Below are positions 16,047-25,110 of a stretch of 64,000 bases of DNA, one piece after another. Within the stretch, counting starts at the first letter, position 1; each line of letters starts with the position of its first letter. Under the pieces are notes generated by a model. The model was given only the letters and a program-made list of their open reading frames with translations. It ran no database searches and was not told where the DNA came from. The translations under genes were made by a program, and so were the position numbers. The DNA is from Spirosoma montaniterrae (GTDB lineage Bacteria > Bacteroidota > Bacteroidia > Cytophagales > Spirosomataceae), in the NCBI RefSeq assembly GCF_001988955.1, contig NZ_CP014263.1, positions 1,488,001 to 1,552,000 of the forward strand. The letters are read 5' to 3'.

Positions 16047-16976
16047 ATGCGTATTCACCGTGGTCTCGACGACCTTCAACCGATAGCCAACGCCGTTGTT
16101 ACGAGCGGCACCTTCGATGGGGTGCATCGCGGCCATCAGACCATTCTTGCCAGGCTCACCGAAGCCGCCCAAAACAGCGGGGGCGAATCGGCGTTGATTA
16201 CGTATTGGCCCCACCCCCGAACGGTAGTCTCCAACGACAGTCAGGATCTGAAATTGCTGACAACGCTCGAAGAGAAAATTACCCTGCTCGAACAGGCGGG
16301 CGTTAATCACCTGATCGTAATTCCCTTTACGCGTTCGTTTTCGCAGCTCACGTCCGAAGAATATATCCGCCAGATTCTGATCGAAAAAATCGAAACGAAG
16401 AAATTAGTCATTGGCTACGACCATCGATTCGGGCGCGACCGCGAAGGCGGCTTCGACTACATCCGGGCGCATCAGCACGAATACGGCTTTGAGGTGGAAG
16501 AAATTCCCCGACAGGACATTGACGCCGTGGGCGTTAGTTCCTCAAAAATTCGGGCCGCCCTCGGTGAAGGTAACATACACACGGCCAACCTGTTTTTGGG
16601 CCGACCCTACAGCCTGACCGGCACCATTGTAAAAGGCCGTCAGTTAGGCCGAACCATCGGTTTTCCTACGGCAAATATGCAGGTCGATGATCCGGTGAAG
16701 CTGATTCCGGCCAATGGTGTGTATGCCGTCGATGTGTTGTATGCCGGGCAAACGCTCGGCGGTATGCTCAACATCGGGTTTCGCCCAACCGTGGCTGGAA
16801 CGCACCAAACCATCGAAACGTACATTTTTGATTTCGATAAAGATATTTACGGCGAGCATATGACCTTACAGTTCCGTGAGTTTCTACGACCCGAACAGAA
16901 ATTCGACGGGTTGGCTGCCTTGGTAGAACAACTCAAACGCGACGAACAAACGGCGCGGGAAATGTTGAGTCGTTAA
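16047..16976 (+). CDS. ribF: Bifunctional riboflavin kinase/FMN adenylyltransferase
   Basis: 309 residues. The N-terminal FMN adenylyltransferase domain carries GTFDGVHRGHQ (residues ~22-32), and the C-terminal flavokinase domain carries GRTIGFPTANM and NIGFRPTV, followed by the ETYIFDFDKDIYG segment. It makes FMN and FAD from riboflavin. Last gene of the ftsX run; its end overlaps the convergent flavoprotein gene by 4 bases. Confidence 0.95.
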   Translation: MRIHRGLDDLQPIANAVVTSGTFDGVHRGHQTILARLTEAAQNSGGESALITYWPHPRTVVSNDSQDLKLLTTLEEKITLLEQAGVNHLIVIPFTRSFSQLTSEEYIRQILIEKIETKKLVIGYDHRFGRDREGGFDYIRAHQHEYGFEVEEIPRQDIDAVGVSSSKIRAALGEGNIHTANLFLGRPYSLTGTIVKGRQLGRTIGFPTANMQVDDPVKLIPANGVYAVDVLYAGQTLGGMLNIGFRPTVAGTHQTIETYIFDFDKDIYGEHMTLQFREFLRPEQKFDGLAALVEQLKRDEQTAREMLSR

Positions 16977-18199
16977 TTCCCAATGTGTCTACCTGCCACG
17001 TAGCCGGTGGTCCAGGCGTTCTGGAAATTAAAGCCGCCCGTAATGCCGTCAACATCAAGCACTTCGCCCGCGAAAAACAAGCCCGGATGGCTGCGGCTTT
17101 CAAGCGTATCGGGGTGTAGACCGCCCGGCGCAACACCTCCACAGGTAACGAATTCCTCCTTGAACGTACTTTTGCCTACTACCTCAAACTGACTGTTAAT
17201 CAGCCGTTCGGCCAGTCGGCTTAGGGGTTTGGCGGGCAGGTCGGCCCAGCGTTGGGTGTCGGTAATGCCCGATTCGCTGGCGAGAGCCGTCCAGAGTCGC
17301 GAGGGCAGGCCGAATGGGTTCTGCGACACCACCTGTTTTCGCCCGTTCTGCTGCCGAAACGCCTGCAAAGCGGCCCGTAAGGTGTTGTCGTTCAGGGTGG
17401 GCGTCCAGTTGATACGGAGCGTAAACTGGTAATTGCGTTCGGCCAATTCGCGGGCAGCCCACGCCGACAGCCGCAACACCGCCGGGCCACTGAAGCCCCA
17501 GTGCGTAAGTAACACCGGCCCGCGCTGCGCCTGTTTCGTGCCCGTAACAGACACCTGAGCGTCGGGTACGGCAACACCCGCGAGGGGAAGTAGAAAACTG
17601 TCGGGGACGTTGAACGTAAACAGCGATGGTACGGGGAAAATCAACGGTTCGGCCTGTTCGGGGAGCCAGCCGTAGGCCGGTAGTTGCGGATAACCGCCCG
17701 TAGCAATCAGCACCCGGTCGGCAGTGATGGATTCCCCCGTCAGCAGATGCAACTGCCAGCAGCCGCGCGGGTCGTGTGTCAGCGTATCGACACCACAGCT
17801 TGTCCGAACGTTGATATTGAGTTGTCGGGCCGTATCGAGCAGGCAGTTGACGATTGTTTCGGACGTGTTGGTGGTTGGAAACATTCGGCCATCGGCCTCT
17901 GTTTTCAACCGAACTCCCCGGTCTTCAAACCAGCGCACAGTTGCTGAAGCGTCGAAGGTGGGCAGCAAATTTTTCAGCGTTTTCTCGCCACGCGGATAGT
18001 GTTTGAGCAATTGCCGGTTATCGAAACAGGCATGCGTGACGTTGCAGCGGCCTCCGCCCGAAATGCGGACTTTGTTGAGAACGGTTCGGTTTTTTTCGAG
18101 AATGGTAACGTGGGCGTCTGGAAACGTTTCGGCGGCAGTAATGGCACCAAAAAAACCGGCGGCTCCTCCACCAATAACGGCAATGTGCAACGATGACAT
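16973..18199 (-). CDS. HI0933/BaiN-type FAD-dependent oxidoreductase
   Basis: 408 residues. The N-terminal Rossmann motif VIGGGAAGFFGAI and the following SGGGRCNVTH block (~residues 48-57) are the signature of the HI0933-like flavoprotein family (also called BaiN or YhiN). The C-terminal GEVLDVDGITGGFNFQNAWTTG segment closes the FAD site. The physiological substrate of this family is mostly unknown. Cytoplasmic. It converges on ribF with a 4-base overlap, so no terminator separates them. Confidence 0.9.
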   Translation of the reverse strand: MSSLHIAVIGGGAAGFFGAITAAETFPDAHVTILEKNRTVLNKVRISGGGRCNVTHACFDNRQLLKHYPRGEKTLKNLLPTFDASATVRWFEDRGVRLKTEADGRMFPTTNTSETIVNCLLDTARQLNINVRTSCGVDTLTHDPRGCWQLHLLTGESITADRVLIATGGYPQLPAYGWLPEQAEPLIFPVPSLFTFNVPDSFLLPLAGVAVPDAQVSVTGTKQAQRGPVLLTHWGFSGPAVLRLSAWAARELAERNYQFTLRINWTPTLNDNTLRAALQAFRQQNGRKQVVSQNPFGLPSRLWTALASESGITDTQRWADLPAKPLSRLAERLINSQFEVVGKSTFKEEFVTCGGVAPGGLHPDTLESRSHPGLFFAGEVLDVDGITGGFNFQNAWTTGYVAGRHIGN

Positions 18200-18245
18200 G
18201 CGTTTTTAACAGGAGTTTGCCACTTGTAGTTCGTATTTTTACGCC

Positions 18246-19304
18246 ATGCCCTCACCAAAACACTACGTTCGCCGGGGCTTCCGGCTACGCGGCAATACGC
18301 TCGTTTTATTGTTCATCTTTTTTCTGATCGGCCTGTTTCTGCATTATGGCGGTCGGACTCAGCCGGTTGTGGCGTTTTGGAACGACATTCGGCGGATCAT
18401 CGGCATTGGCCCGTCGAACGCAGACCGGCCCGAACGCAACCCATACAAAGCTCCCGAACCCAACGAAGACGTAGCTTCCGACGACCGGCGCAGGAATCCG
18501 GCCAACGACGCGAGCGAAGCCAGCGACGAAGCATCGGACGAGACTAATTCGGGCAACAAGGTTGAGATGGAGCAATCGGGCAATGCCCGGTTCGATTTTG
18601 AAAAGCAGGCTGGTTTTATATTGCCTGTTTCCAAAGCCGAGGGGACGTTGGTCGAACACGAAGGTTACACACTACACTACCGCGATGAATATAAAGTAGC
18701 CGATTGGGTCGCATACCCGCTGTTGGCAATCGAACTATCGGGCGATGCCGAGCGCGACCGTGAGCAGTTTCGCCCCGACCCGCTGGTACGCAACGGCACG
18801 GCCCTGACATCTGACTATACGCGTTCTGGCTACGACCGGGGTCATCTGGCACCCGCCGGCGATTTCAAGTATTCGCAGCGGATGATGAGCGAGACGTTTT
18901 ATATGAGTAATATTTCGCCCCAGGTTCCGCAGTTCAACCGGGGCATCTGGCGTGAACTCGAAGAATTGGTGCGGGCCTGGGCCAGACGCGATAATGGGCT
19001 GTACGTGGTGACGGGGGCCGTGTTGAAGCCGGGCCTCGAAACCATTGGTCGCACTACCGAAGTAAGTGTGCCCGAGCAGTTTTATAAAGTGATTCTGTAC
19101 TGTAACAAGCCCGACATTCGGATGATTGGTTTTTTGCTCCGCAATGAGCCATCGGATGCCTCGTTGCGGACGTTCGTAGTACCCGTTGACCAGATTGAGC
19201 GGCTCACCGGTATCGACTTTTTTCCGAAACTGCCCGATAATCTGGAACGAGACTTGGAAAGCCGAAATCGCGACGCGATGGTAGCCGACTGGTTTTCGTA
19301 TTGA
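18246..19304 (+). CDS. DNA/RNA non-specific endonuclease (NUC family)
   Basis: 352 residues. One N-terminal membrane anchor (residues ~17-36), then a ~80-residue linker rich in Asp, Glu, Ser and Asn, then a beta-beta-alpha metal nuclease domain. The catalytic DRGHLAPAGD motif is at about residues 198-207, with the metal-binding Asn in the following SNISPQVPQFN. The family cuts DNA and RNA without sequence preference. The anchor suggests action in the periplasm or at the surface, perhaps nutrient scavenging or defence; that is inference. It is divergent from the flavoprotein gene. Confidence 0.92.
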   Translation: MPSPKHYVRRGFRLRGNTLVLLFIFFLIGLFLHYGGRTQPVVAFWNDIRRIIGIGPSNADRPERNPYKAPEPNEDVASDDRRRNPANDASEASDEASDETNSGNKVEMEQSGNARFDFEKQAGFILPVSKAEGTLVEHEGYTLHYRDEYKVADWVAYPLLAIELSGDAERDREQFRPDPLVRNGTALTSDYTRSGYDRGHLAPAGDFKYSQRMMSETFYMSNISPQVPQFNRGIWRELEELVRAWARRDNGLYVVTGAVLKPGLETIGRTTEVSVPEQFYKVILYCNKPDIRMIGFLLRNEPSDASLRTFVVPVDQIERLTGIDFFPKLPDNLERDLESRNRDAMVADWFSY

Positions 19305-19331
19305 TACAGTATAGCTGTAGTGGATAAACAG

Positions 19332-19434
19332 GTTATTACACAGAGATTCACCGAGAAAAATGGATACACGGAGTTTGCTACTGAAAACAGGTTCTGTGTA
19401 TCTCTTTCTTCTTGGTGAATCTCTGTGTAATAAC
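19332..19434. repeat. Intergenic inverted repeat, CACAGAGATTCACC word family
   Basis: Outer arms GTTATTACACAGAGATTCACC and GGTGAATCTCTGTGTAATAAC are exactly complementary (21 bp); inside are GGATACACGGAG and CTGTGTATCTC. It fills the spacer between two convergent genes. Same words as 15177-15274. Confidence 0.87.
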
Positions 19435-19437
19435 TTC

Positions 19438-20700
19438 TTACGTTTTCTGCTTCTTTTTCTTAGCTGCTGGAAACAATATGTTGTTCAGAATCAGGCGATA
19501 ACCGGCTGAGTTGGGGTGCAGATTCAGGTCGGTGGGTTCTTCGCCAATTTCGTGGCGGTAATCTTCGGGGTCGTGGCCGCCGTAGAACGTAAAGAAGCCG
19601 CGTCCGTATGGGCTGTGAATGTACCGGGCCTCGCCCGCCGACCGATTTTCGGCCATAATGACCACTTCGGGCTTAATCAAATTCTTTTTAAATGCCGTCG
19701 TCTGCCCCATAAATCCTTTGATGACGTTCAGGTGATTCTGCGTCAGCATGGTTGGAATGGGATCATACTTGGCCGAAAACTGAAACAGCGTGAAATAATC
19801 GTTGTGTTCGCTCAGACCACGTTCTTCGGGCTGATTGTCGATATTCGAGAACTCGATCAGGTACGGGTTGGTATAAATCTGGAAGTTGCGAAAGGCAAAC
19901 GTCTGCGAAAAATCTAACTTGTTATTGCTGGCGGGGTCGGCAGGATCGCCATCGTAGAAGCTATCGACAATATCGGTATTGTGCGAAGCCAGAGCAATGT
20001 CGTAGGTATCGGTGGCGTTGCACATGGCAAAGAGATACCCCCCGCCCAGCACGAAGTCACGAATTTTCTGCGTAACGGCTAATTTCAGCTGCGGCACTTT
20101 CGAAAAACCAAACTTTCGTGTAATAGTCTCGGCTTCAATGCGTTGGGCGATATACCACGGCTGATCCTTGAAGTGGAAGAACTTCCCAAACTGACCTGTA
20201 AAATCCTCGTGGTGCAGGTGCAGCCAGTCGTATTCGGGCAGTTTGGCATTCATTACTTCCTCGTCAAATACCACGTCATACGGAATCTCGGCATAGGTCA
20301 TTACCATCGTCACGGCATCGTCCCACGGTTGTTTGGTTTTGGGGGAGTACACGGCCACTTTAGGCGGCTTTTGCAGCTTCACAGCGTCCATGTTGGCATC
20401 GGCAGCAGCAATTTCAGCTAAAATCTGCCCGGCCTGCGCTTCAGAAATAACTTCGTAGCTAACCCCGCGAATCACCATTTCATTGATAAAAGCCTGACTC
20501 TGTGGCATCATGAACGACCCACCCCGGTAGTTGAGCAGCCAATCGATCTCGGTGTCGTGGGTTTTTAGCACCCAATAGGCAATGCCGTAGGCTTTCAGGT
20601 GATTCCGTTGGGCATCGTCCATTGGAATCAGAATGCGCGACGCCCAAACCGGTCCGGTCAGTGCTAAAAACAGGATAAGCGGTAACAACAGCCGTTTCAT
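19438..20700 (-). CDS. Secreted protein with amidotransferase-like fold, often labelled asparagine synthetase B
   Basis: 420 residues starting at ATG 20700, which begins a clear signal peptide (MKRLLLPLILFLALTGPVWA). I recall similar Bacteroidota proteins being labelled asparagine synthetase B, but the sequence lacks the N-terminal catalytic Cys and the ATP-pyrophosphatase P-loop SGGxDS of that enzyme, and it is exported. Segments such as LGGGYLFAMCNATDTYD and YGRGFFTFYGGHDPED resemble class I glutamine-amidotransferase-like folds. The true function is unknown. The C-terminus is a Lys-rich AKKKKQKT tail. Codons upstream of 20700 run into the intergenic repeat and are unlikely to be translated. 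Confidence 0.75.
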   Translation of the reverse strand: MKRLLLPLILFLALTGPVWASRILIPMDDAQRNHLKAYGIAYWVLKTHDTEIDWLLNYRGGSFMMPQSQAFINEMVIRGVSYEVISEAQAGQILAEIAAADANMDAVKLQKPPKVAVYSPKTKQPWDDAVTMVMTYAEIPYDVVFDEEVMNAKLPEYDWLHLHHEDFTGQFGKFFHFKDQPWYIAQRIEAETITRKFGFSKVPQLKLAVTQKIRDFVLGGGYLFAMCNATDTYDIALASHNTDIVDSFYDGDPADPASNNKLDFSQTFAFRNFQIYTNPYLIEFSNIDNQPEERGLSEHNDYFTLFQFSAKYDPIPTMLTQNHLNVIKGFMGQTTAFKKNLIKPEVVIMAENRSAGEARYIHSPYGRGFFTFYGGHDPEDYRHEIGEEPTDLNLHPNSAGYRLILNNILFPAAKKKKQKT

Positions 20701-20773
20701 TGGTTCTCTCCGTAAGCAAGCGTTCAGTACTTTTGTCATAACGAAAGATAAGCAAGAATTGTGCAGAGTTTTC

Positions 20774-20858
20774 AGTGAATGAATGATTGAGTGGTTGAGT
20801 GATTGAATGAGCTGCCGCAAGATGTCATTCAACAAGTCAATCATTTAACCATTCAACT
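20774..20858. repeat. Intergenic inverted repeat, GATTGAGTGATTGA word family
   Basis: The left arm (20774-20811) repeats GAATGATTGAGTGGTTGAGTGATTGAATGA, and the right arm (20825-20858) repeats TCATTCAACAAGTCAATCATTTAACCATTCAACT. The arms are made of the same words but are only imperfectly complementary. It lies between divergent genes. Related to 59090-59178. Confidence 0.75.
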
Positions 20859-20869
20859 ATTTGTCATAT

Positions 20870-22108
20870 ATGAACCTGATTGAAAATATACGTGAAGGGC
20901 TGCGCTCCATTGCCGGAAACCGACTGCGGACTATTCTGACATCGCTGATTATTGCCATTGGCATTACGTCGCTGGTAGGCATTCTGACGGCTATCGATGG
21001 TATTCAAAATTCAGTCAACAGCAGTTTTGAAGGGCTGGGGGCCAATACATTTAGCATTGTGGCCCGGCAGGATGCGTTTCGGCGGGGTGGGCGCGTACAG
21101 AAGCAGGACGAACCCATCGATTACTTCGACGCCGTACAGTTCAAACGCCGGTTTCCCTACGGGGCTACTATTTCTGTTTCGACCGTAATTGCGGGTACGG
21201 CACAGGCCAAGTTTGGCTCGAAAAAAACAAATCCAAACATTCAGCTAACGGGCGTTGACGACGCTTATATGGCCGTAAAAGGCTACACTCTGCAAAGTGG
21301 TCGCAATGTTTCGATTAACGACCTGGAGTCGGCCCGAAACGTAGCCATTGTGGGTAGCGAAGTTGCTAATACGCTGTTCGAGAAAAAGTTAAACCCGCTG
21401 GGGAAGGCTATCCGCGTAGCTGGCAATCAGTACGAAATTGTGGGCGTCCTGGCAAAAAAAGGCGGCTTTTCGGGGGGCGATGCTGACCGGGTTATTCTGA
21501 TTCCGCTGGATAATGCCCGCGCACTGGCGGGTACGCAGAAAATAACGTTCGACATCACGGCGTCGGTGCCAACGGTATCGGATCAGGACGAGGCCGTGGG
21601 TGAAGCGCGCGGTACTATGCGACTCGTTCGGCGCGACCAGCTCGGTCAGCCCGATTCGTTCGAGATTCAGCGTGCCGATGATCTGGCAAAAGAAACTGAA
21701 AGTATAACCGGCTATTTACGTATTGGTGGTTTTGGCATTGGTTTTATCACGTTGTTGGGCGCATCGATTGCGCTGCTAAACATCATGCTTGTGTCGGTAA
21801 CGGAGCGCACCCGCGAAATTGGCATCCGTAAATCGCTGGGTGCCACGCCACAGCGCATCCGGGAGCAGTTCCTGATCGAGGCCATTGTTATCTGCCTGCT
21901 GGGTGGTTTAGGCGGGGTGGTGCTTGGGTTAGGCATCGGCAACCTGATAGCCCTGCTAATTAGTCAGGGCGAAGGCGGTTTTGTGGTGCCGTGGGGCTGG
22001 ATGAGCCTCGGCTTAGTAGTGTGCGTGGTAGTCGGCTTATTTTCAGGGATATACCCCGCCGTTCGGGCATCCAAACTCGACCCAATCGAAGCACTGAGGT
22101 ACGAGTGA
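20870..22108 (+). CDS. MacB-type ABC transporter permease
   Basis: 412 residues from ATG 20870. Architecture: an N-terminal membrane segment after RSIAGNRLRTILTSLIIAIGIT, a MacB_PCD periplasmic domain (~residues 40-235), then three membrane segments of the FtsX permease domain with RTREIGIRKSLGATPQRIREQF. MacB/LolC-type permeases pair with an ATPase to move lipoproteins, peptides or drugs by mechanotransmission; no ATPase gene is adjacent, so the partner is encoded elsewhere. Confidence 0.92.
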   Translation: MNLIENIREGLRSIAGNRLRTILTSLIIAIGITSLVGILTAIDGIQNSVNSSFEGLGANTFSIVARQDAFRRGGRVQKQDEPIDYFDAVQFKRRFPYGATISVSTVIAGTAQAKFGSKKTNPNIQLTGVDDAYMAVKGYTLQSGRNVSINDLESARNVAIVGSEVANTLFEKKLNPLGKAIRVAGNQYEIVGVLAKKGGFSGGDADRVILIPLDNARALAGTQKITFDITASVPTVSDQDEAVGEARGTMRLVRRDQLGQPDSFEIQRADDLAKETESITGYLRIGGFGIGFITLLGASIALLNIMLVSVTERTREIGIRKSLGATPQRIREQFLIEAIVICLLGGLGGVVLGLGIGNLIALLISQGEGGFVVPWGWMSLGLVVCVVVGLFSGIYPAVRASKLDPIEALRYE

Positions 22109-22206
22109 AGTTGTATAGTTATAAGGTTGTAGGGTTGTAAAGTTGCTGCCGCGTTCTACTCGTTCGACGCAACTCTATAACAGTACAACATTACAACCCT
22201 ACAACT
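22109..22206. repeat. Intergenic inverted repeat, GTTGTAGGGTTG word family, overlapping a gene end
   Basis: The left arm AGTTGTATAGTTATAAGGTTGTAGGGTTGTAAAGTTG and its right-arm complement ending TACAACCCTACAACT surround a 24-base centre. It starts right after the permease stop codon. Its right 16 bases are the last codons and stop of the convergent histidine kinase gene. Same family as 14234-14320. Confidence 0.85.
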
Positions 22207-24560
22207 CCCAAAGGAAGGTACACTGTGAACGTAGCTCCCTGACCTGGCTGACTTTGGGCTGTGATGGTGCCGCCGTGGTTTTCGGCTACTTTTCGGCAGA
22301 TGGCAAGCCCAATGCCCGTTCCGGCGTATTCGCTGCGCCCATGCAGCCGCTCGAATAATTGGAAAATACGCTCCTGAAACTCAGGTGCAAAGCCAATCCC
22401 GTTGTCTGAAATGGCAATGGTCGCCCATGTTTTGTTGGCCCGGCTATGCGGAGGAATCGGCACATAACTGGCTTCAACAATACGAGTTGATACCGTAACT
22501 TGTGGAGGTAAACCCGGTTTGGAAAATTTTAGCGCGTTGCTGATCAGGTTTTGAAAAAGCTGCCGGAGTTGAAAGACATTACCAGCCAGGGTGGGTAGTG
22601 GAGAATCGGCCCCGATAATAACACGCGCTTTTTTCTCCTGAATAGTGATCTCCAGGTCAGTCAGTACCTCTGTCACAAGCACTTGCAGATCAACGGGCTG
22701 AAATGGCTCCTGTTGGCTCGCCAAGCGGGAAAACGTGAGCAGGTCGCGGGTGAGCAAACTCATTCGATTGGCTGCCGATTGCATCCGGCGCAGTATATCG
22801 ACGCCATCTTCGGATAACGAATGACTGTACTGGTCAATTAAAATAGCTCCAAACGATTGAATTTTACGAAGCGGCTCCTGTAGGTCGTGGCTGGCAACAT
22901 AGGCAAACTGTTCCAGACTGGCATTCGACCGTTGTAAATCGGCCACTAACTGCTCGGTCCGTTGCAGGGCGTTCTTTTGCTCATTGATGATCGAATACAC
23001 GGATATAATACGATTCTCATCTAAGCGAGTGATCCAATTATCTGTATAATTATCCAAGCCCTCGCCCTTATAGTGCACTTCAAAACGCTGAGGTACTCCC
23101 GTTCGCAGTGTTTCCTGATAGGCCCGCCAGTAGTCGGTTTCTTTCACAGACGGAAATAGGGCGAGTACGGTGCTGCTCAGGGTTTGTGCTTCGGTCAGAC
23201 CAGTATCCTGCAAAACCGACCGGCTGGCCCGAACGTAGCGCAGATCGGCTACCTCACCATTTTGGTCGCGAATGGCTTCCAGTATTGTGAGTCCATTGGT
23301 CATGTTTTCCAGGACGCTGTCGAAAAGCCGCGCCTGCTCTTCTACCTGCTGCCGAACCCACTTAATTTGGGTGGTCTCATTAAAAGTAGCCACCAGGCCG
23401 TCGCCTAATTTGTTGATCGTTACATCGAACCATCGGTCAACGCTATTGTAATAATGTTCACCCCGGAATATTTCGCCAGTATTATACACTTGCATGTACT
23501 GATTCCACATGCCGTCTACCTGCGTTACTGGATATAAGTCGGTCAGCAACCGGCCAATCACCTCCTCACGCGACCGACCGCTCATTCGCGTGGCGGCATC
23601 GTTGGCAAGAATGATCTGAAAATTCTGAACCTGGCCCAAATCGTTTTTAACCGCTTCGTACACCACAATCGAACTATCGGACGTGCGCAAAATGCCATCG
23701 AGCAGTGTATTTTTCTGGCGCAGATCATCAGCGTACTGTTTCGCCTGTGTGATGTCGTTAAACAACACCACAATGTGATCGCTGTCCATCCGGGTCGCCA
23801 GCAGTTCGAGGTGTTTATTGGCAGGCGGATAGAATACGTCGAGATGGAGCGGATAACCTGACTCAAGTACACGGCAATACGCATCGAGTAAACCCGATGA
23901 TTTGAAGTTTGGATTCAGTTCGCTGATGCGCTTCGTCAGCGCGGCTTCTTCCGAATGCCCACCTAGTTGCAAGGCGGCAGCGTTAATCAGAGTCGCCTGA
24001 AAGTCAATGATCTGCCCGGTTTCGTCGCGCACGGCCCGCTCAACGGTGATGCTGCTGGGCGATGTATCCAGCACGCTTTTCAGCAACGTTTGCTGTTGAG
24101 TAGCCTGTTCGGCCTGCTGCTGGAGCCGCACAGCCTGGTCTTTAAGCTGGCTTTTGGCTTCTTCCAGATCAGTAACGTCTTGAAAGGTAGCAAAGAAGCC
24201 CCCCGTTAGTGATCGGTTTTGTACGTTCAGCCACCGACCCGACCGTTCGTTGAAATACAAAAAATCGAATGGTTTTCCTTCTTCGGTCAATTCCCGGAAC
24301 TGACTGGCCTGGACACGGGCATACGGTGCCCGCTCGAACAACATGCGCTGGTAAAGTTCTTCGGTCGAATAGCCGGTAATGGCAATCAGTTGCGGGTTAA
24401 CGTAAAGCGTGCGGTAATCAATGATTGGGTTACTGGCATTGCCTGTGTTTTCCTGCCTGACAGCTTCGTAGGCAATCACACCGTGGGGTGACTGAGCCAG
24501 TAGATCAGCTAAAAGAGCAGGAATCGGTTGCGAGCTGTTCGTCGAGTACACAGATGTCAT
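22191..24560 (-). CDS. Multi-PAS sensor histidine kinase
   Basis: 789 residues, without predicted membrane segments. About four PAS domains in tandem (roughly residues 15-130, 160-275, 285-395, 405-525) with short coiled linkers, then a HisKA dimerisation domain whose phospho-accepting His is in ASHDLQEPLRK (~residue 560), then a HATPase domain with NLISNALKFSK (N box), DNGIGF (G1) and GTGIGLAICRK (G2). A cytoplasmic signal sensor of the bacteriophytochrome-like kinase type; no response regulator is adjacent. The final residues V-V-G-L and the stop are encoded by an intergenic repeat arm. Minus-strand TACTTTTG (24587-24580) is a candidate -7 box. Confidence 0.92.
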   Translation of the reverse strand: MTSVYSTNSSQPIPALLADLLAQSPHGVIAYEAVRQENTGNASNPIIDYRTLYVNPQLIAITGYSTEELYQRMLFERAPYARVQASQFRELTEEGKPFDFLYFNERSGRWLNVQNRSLTGGFFATFQDVTDLEEAKSQLKDQAVRLQQQAEQATQQQTLLKSVLDTSPSSITVERAVRDETGQIIDFQATLINAAALQLGGHSEEAALTKRISELNPNFKSSGLLDAYCRVLESGYPLHLDVFYPPANKHLELLATRMDSDHIVVLFNDITQAKQYADDLRQKNTLLDGILRTSDSSIVVYEAVKNDLGQVQNFQIILANDAATRMSGRSREEVIGRLLTDLYPVTQVDGMWNQYMQVYNTGEIFRGEHYYNSVDRWFDVTINKLGDGLVATFNETTQIKWVRQQVEEQARLFDSVLENMTNGLTILEAIRDQNGEVADLRYVRASRSVLQDTGLTEAQTLSSTVLALFPSVKETDYWRAYQETLRTGVPQRFEVHYKGEGLDNYTDNWITRLDENRIISVYSIINEQKNALQRTEQLVADLQRSNASLEQFAYVASHDLQEPLRKIQSFGAILIDQYSHSLSEDGVDILRRMQSAANRMSLLTRDLLTFSRLASQQEPFQPVDLQVLVTEVLTDLEITIQEKKARVIIGADSPLPTLAGNVFQLRQLFQNLISNALKFSKPGLPPQVTVSTRIVEASYVPIPPHSRANKTWATIAISDNGIGFAPEFQERIFQLFERLHGRSEYAGTGIGLAICRKVAENHGGTITAQSQPGQGATFTVYLPLGVVGL

Positions 24561-24682
24561 ACGGAAAAGTAAGCAGAAACAAAAGTAAAGCTAATGAGTT
24601 GGCTACGAACTTACAACGCCTAAACTATTCTCCAAGCTTTGACAGCCTGATGGCGAAGAATAAATTAGATTTTTGTTTTGAT

Positions 24683-24713
24683 TTGGAAACCAACCCGCAA
24701 AACGCTACTTTTG
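24683..24713 (+). promoter_or_regulatory. Promoter of the tRNA-Leu gene
   Basis: TTG (24683-24685), a 20-bp spacer and TACTTTTG (24706-24713). An exact match to the Bacteroidota promoter consensus and identical in spacing and -7 box to the tRNA-Thr promoter. It lies 55 bases before the tRNA 5' end, leaving a leader of about 48 bases to be removed. Confidence 0.8.
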
Positions 24714-24768
24714 CACCCACGTTTGACGAACGCTTTGCTCTTTACAGGGTAAAAAATCGATTCTACAT

Positions 24769-24852
24769 GCCGGGATGGCGGAATCGGTAGACGCGATGGT
24801 CTCAAACACCATTGTCTGCAAGGACATGCCGGTTCGAGTCCGGCTCCCGGTA
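24769..24852 (+). tRNA. tRNA-Leu (anticodon CAA)
   Basis: An 84-nt class II cloverleaf. The acceptor stem is GCCGGGA paired with TCCCGGT and the discriminator is A. The anticodon stem GGT/ACC is extended by neighbours around loop CTCAAAC, giving anticodon CAA (reads TTG). The long variable arm is normal for Leu, and the T loop is TTCGAGT. CCA is not encoded. Confidence 0.95.
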
Positions 24853-24860
24853 CAACCTAT

Positions 24861-24898
24861 AAGTCGTAGCTAATTGTAAATCAATTGGTTACGACTTT
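24861..24898 (+). terminator. Terminator of the tRNA-Leu gene
   Basis: AAGTCGTAGCTAATTG and CAATTGGTTACGACTT pair with two mismatches around a 5-base loop, ending in TTTT. It begins 9 bases after the tRNA. Confidence 0.8.
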
Positions 24899-24951
24899 TG
24901 GCTTTTATGGTGGATAGGAATTCGGAAAATAGATTCTTATCACCAGCAAAA

Positions 24952-24971
24952 AGCCACCCTGTAGAGTGGCT
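24952..24971 (+). terminator. Small terminator-like hairpin
   Basis: AGCCAC and GTGGCT with an 8-base loop, preceded by A5 and followed by CTTATCTT. A possible second terminator after tRNA-Leu. The stem is short and the T tract poor. Confidence 0.4.
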
Positions 24972-25110
24972 CTTATCTTACCGACGTGATTAGAGGCTCT
25001 ACAAGCCAATTCCGGTTCAGTCGTTGTTTCGGGGCAGCTATGCTGTTATAGGTGCAATTAAAGCGGAATACACAGGTTAAAACGGCGAAAATTACAATAC
25101 TATCTCTTAT

